Shown one piece after another: positions 60,185 through 64,000 of a stretch of DNA of 64,000 nucleotides. The position numbers and the translations under genes are program-made. Origin of the DNA: Reticulascus tulasneorum (lineage: Eukaryota > Ascomycota > Sordariomycetes > Glomerellales > Reticulascaceae); assembly GCA_001557505.1 (NCBI GenBank), contig LSAX01000013.1, positions 744,001 to 808,000 of the forward strand, written 5' to 3'. Numbering within the stretch: position 1 is the stretch's first letter; each line of letters starts with the position of its first letter. The notes beneath the pieces were generated by a model that was not told the origin of the DNA, ran no database searches, and saw nothing but the letters and a program-made list of their open reading frames with translations.

Positions 60185-63100
60185 TCAGTTTTCTTTACTA
60201 AACCCCATCTTTGATACAATCTTTTGGCACAACGCTACTAGGCTTGGCGAATTTACGACGTCAAGCGTCGTCAACTGGACTCCAAATGTTGTACGGACCC
60301 AGCTGCGAGGCTCTGCCGCTGCAAGTGAATCCATCCCGTACGCGTTGAGTGGGTACGCCGGATCAATCAGCTGGCCCAAGCGCAGCATCTTCGTGAACTG
60401 AGCTTGCAGCAATCCCACAGCAGAAGAGAGAACAATAGCATAATCCGGGTTCTTGGATCGGGTACAGAGGAGAAAGGTTTGCAGTTCTCTGTCCTGGCTA
60501 GTCCTTCCGGGTACCGTCGGGGAATCGTGCCCACCTTGGGCTATTCTCAACCCAGCTAAGCGTACATCGCGCAAGATTTCGCTGCTCTCGGGTTGAGGGA
60601 CAGAAAGCCCTGTGATAATTTGAGCTTTCTTGGATGATTTCAAATGGCGGCTCGGATCGTGAGAATATTGTGTTAAAGAGCGATCGAGGATGCGCCGGAA
60701 AATGGCCTCATTAATGCCGAGCCAGACCTCATTGCTTAGACTCTTGTATAGCTCCTCGCTATTTGTTAACAGACCATTATCGTTGATCGGGCCAAGGGTG
60801 ATATTCGAAGTAGGGAGGCCTTGCCCACACCTGTGCACCGCTAAGGCGTCTTGAAAGACGTCCATGCCGGCAGCATGCGCATACCCTGCCTGGCTTACAA
60901 GGCCAGCAGTTGAAGATATCATGATGAAGAATGGTAGCGGCGCTTTTCTCTCAAGTGAGACAGTGTGCAGATTCCATGTGCTCTGAATGTTACGAGCAAC
61001 CGTTGCTTGGTAGTCTTCGAGAGACATGCAGTTAAAGTTTTGGGCCTGTTGACAGTGGAGGAGGACAGTTAGCAGTACATCGAGGGCATGTAAATCAAGA
61101 AAGAATGCTTGCCGTGAACTGCGTAGGCACTTGGATCAACCCGCCAATAGGAGCGGAATTATGGCTGTAGAACCGCCGTACGTCTTCAACCGAGGCCGCG
61201 TCGCCCTGGAGAAGAATCACAGAGCAGCCCATCGCTTGGAGTTTGTGAGGAAGCCTTTTTGCGTTAAGATTATTGAAGCCATTGCGAGACATGATTGCGA
61301 GATGCTTTGCTCCCCGCCGTGCTAGATGCAGTGCCAAACTGCTGGACACTCCTTCCAACTCTCCAACTAGGAAGTATGTCTTCTCGGGAGCCAGAACAGA
61401 GCTGAGCTGACGCTTTGCAATATACTCCTGGAACAGTCAGCAGATAGAGCGTAATCACCGGAGCAAATGGAACAATATTTTACCCGGACTTCAATCTCTG
61501 TGTCAGGACCGCTGGAGATAATTACATTTCCGAACCGGTTGTTGTCATGGCATAACTGTAATGCTGCGTGGAATTTCTGGTATCCAAACACAGATTTAGG
61601 TAATACGGGCTTGATGTGATTTCCTTGGATCAAGTTGGACAACTCCGAGAGAGCGCTGATGTGGGTTAGCAAGACACTTCAGATGACACAGCGCCAAGAC
61701 GGGAGAACGGCCTTGCCTTGCTAGCTTGTCAACAGCCAAGGTTCGAATATCCAGGGTACAGAAAGAACGATTGTCCTCGAATTGATCCATGGGTAGCAAA
61801 GCCCGATCAAAAATATTCTTGCCGAGCTCTACGTGAACACCTCCTGGCGAGAGCAGATCCCAACATTGATCTGGTAGGTGACTTCCTGATGAGTTTATAA
61901 GAACATCAATGCCATGACCCAGCGTCGCATGATATATGGTGGTCGCAAAGTTACGGGAAACCGAGGAGAAGATACGGTCTGTTGAGACCCCCATCTCTTG
62001 TGTAAGAAATTGCTGCTCCTGGGCACTACTTGCTGTGACAAAAGGCTCACAAGACAGCCGGCGACAAATCTGGATGCAAGCTGTGCCGACGGAATTTGCG
62101 GCTGAATGAATCAGTACACGCTGGCCCTGCTTCAAGCGTGCCAGATGATGCAGGCTGTATATCGCCGTTGTGAACGCAGTTGGCAATGTTGCTGCATCCT
62201 CAAGAGCCATGGTGTTAGGCAATGGGATGACAACGTTTCGCGAGACCACGACACGATTAGCAACAGTCCCACCATGGAAGAGAGCTACCCGCTGACCGAC
62301 GTGGAGATCAATGACGGCGTTACCGATGCGCACAACGATGCCGGCACCGCCATGACCCAGTTGGAGCGGCTCGCCTGGAACAGCACCCGTTGCCGCTGCG
62401 TAGTCATCTCCATCGATATTCGAAGCGAACATCTCTACTTCAACTTCTCTGGGATCAAGCAGTGTTGACTTGCCGTTTCCGAGCTCGGCGAACCGTAGGG
62501 CTTCTGACCTGCCAAGCTGCTGGGATATCAAACCAATGGTCGCCTTGGCTGAATGCAGGTTGGTTGTGAATGGCTTCACTTCATCTATATCATTATTACC
62601 TCTGGGCCGATCGACACCTCGGTCTAGCCGGACGCGGCTAATGTGCAAAAGACCGGCGCGTTCAACGAATTCAAGATCTGCGGACAGGGATGACCGGGCT
62701 GCTTTAAGTCCAAGCAGGGTGGCATGCATGGCTTCCACCGTGTTGCCGAGGCTTTCCATCGCCGCCGATTCGATGTCCAATGTTGCGATGCGACAGTTCG
62801 GTTGCTCGGCTCGCACAGATCTGAAGACACCATGACACACTGCCTTGAGGGGGGAGGAAACTTGCATTTGTGAGCCTTGAGTTACCCAGAGCAATTGATT
62901 TCCTTGTTGGACAAGGTTTTGTATAGCTTCCAGTTGATATTGCGTCGCTGTGGCAAACAGGGGCTGATGGACTTCATCCATAACGAGTATCGTGGCGTCG
63001 GCGGGTTGTTGCGTTAGCCTGTGTCCTGCCTCGAGCTCAAGCTCTGTTATTGACCAGCCCTTATCCCTGAGCAGGTCTGTAGCGGCTTTGGACCAAGAAG

Positions 63101-64000
63101 ATATTCCAGGCGAGGAAAGGTACAAAATGACAAGGCTCCGGTCATAAGCGCCTGTCTTATCCGCAGAGTTCGCTTCCGCGACGAATAAGCCATCGGCTGC
63201 CTGGCGAACGTTGTTGAATTTGCTATGCGCCAGAGCGTCTCTCAAGTGCTCTTCTTCCGCACTCGTGTCTTTGCTAACACTGGAATGTTGTATGATGATT
63301 GTACCACCATGGGCCAGGAGACGGCGGGCGTTGCGAGCCAAAACCCTTGTGCTCGCAGCAGACGATAGTTTCGAGGTTCTAACCAAGACCAGTTCCAGGT
63401 TTGACAACTCAGGCGGTGCCTCAAACAATTGGTTTGTGATAGAAAGCAACGTAAACTGAGAAATGTGGGCGGTCGGCAACTGAGAATAAATCTCCTGCGC
63501 AGAGACGACAGACTCGGGACGATCGGACGCGTAGCTGTATTCCCTGGCAGTGGCGCGCACGGCCACACTTTTCACGCTGCCGGATAACCACAAAGACTTA
63601 GCCTCGCCGGACGTCAAGTCCACCTCGAGAACCCTCAGATTGGGCCGCTTATGTGCTGCTAGATCCAGAACGTCCTGGACACAATCTTGGACATTGTCAG
63701 TAGGACGGCGGATTGCTTGGCGTAGCTTCGCGTCGCTGTCCAAGTAGTCGACATCCGGCCTCCACTCCAGTTGCATGTATACTGGCAACGGAGAGCTATT
63801 CCCTTGCACTCTCATGGAGGACAGTGAAATTCCTTTTAGATCCATGATCATGGTTCCGCTCTTAGGGTCGTAGAGAGATGCGTGAGAAAGTAGCTTCTTA
63901 CCCAGAGACTCGGATGTGGTGACTGACACCGCCTCGTTAGACCGCCAGGTCTCGCCGCAGAGAACGATTCTGTCGATTCGGGTGGGAATATAAACCGTGC
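60185..64000 (-). CDS. Highly reducing type I polyketide synthase, C-terminal part (partial)
   Basis: Open from the window edge; exons 64000-61717, 61655-61484, 61427-61113, 61045-60185. About 1,210 residues are visible. They begin in the end of the dehydratase ('TVYIPTRIDRIVL'). Next is a methyltransferase-like region whose glycine motif is lost ('LRVLEVDLTSGEAKSLWL'), then the structural ketoreductase half. The enoylreductase follows, with 'VLIHSAANSVGTACIQIC' as a slightly atypical NADPH loop and 'GGVHVELGKNIFD'. The ketoreductase has a loop reading GELEGVSSS and no Tyr at the catalytic position. The acyl carrier domain has its Ser in 'YGMDSLAAAE'. No thioesterase follows. Introns 1 and 3 appear to use GC-AG ends. 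The N-terminal KS and AT must lie beyond 64,000. This is the core enzyme of the cluster. Confidence 0.88.

Overview
This is a window from a filamentous ascomycete (Pezizomycotina). The evidence is short introns with GT-AG ends (about 45-70 nt, one of 220 nt), a Zn2Cys6 regulator, HET, DUF4419 and DUF4360 families, a secondary-metabolite cluster, and a 31 kb AT-rich island with the C-to-T/G-to-A decay typical of repeat-induced point mutation (RIP). Species cannot be named from the sequence.

Layout. (1) 1-4,791: ordinary-composition DNA with a broken DUF4419 gene and an intact secreted DUF4360 protein. (2) 4,792-36,009: one nested transposon block with sharp edges. The outermost layer is a Fot/Pogo-type DNA transposon: 42-bp perfect terminal inverted repeats, TA duplication, DD35D transposase of 554 codons. 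Its transposase gene is split after codon 363 by a Ty3/Gypsy LTR retrotransposon of about 14.7 kb (4-bp duplication, RIP-altered GTGG). A second copy of the same retrotransposon is inserted into that one (4-bp duplication TTAT). The four LTRs are each exactly 424 bp. Reverse transcriptase and integrase are recognisable on the minus strand in both copies, but they account for only part of a 13.8 kb interior; about 8 kb per copy is unexplained. Everything inside is RIP-degraded, while the outer transposon ends are untouched.

(3) 36,010-64,000: a polyketide-type gene cluster. From left to right it holds a SAM methyltransferase, a Zn2Cys6 regulator, a HET-domain protein, a foldback/MITE element, an O-methyltransferase pseudogene, a SnoaL-like cyclase, two short-chain dehydrogenases lacking canonical catalytic residues, a TRI12-type MFS exporter, a Baeyer-Villiger-type flavin monooxygenase, a third (canonical) SDR, and the C-terminal part of a highly reducing polyketide synthase that runs off the window. 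Its visible methyltransferase and ketoreductase regions look degenerate. A plausible reading is that the PKS builds the chain, the SnoaL protein, SDRs, monooxygenase and methyltransferase(s) tailor it, the MFS protein exports it and the Zn2Cys6 protein controls it. The product is not predictable from the sequence, and several decayed parts suggest a cluster under erosion or with altered chemistry.

Intron boundaries were placed by hand from frame, splice motifs and family continuity. In the RIP island, protein calls rest on conserved motifs read through RIP-created stop codons.
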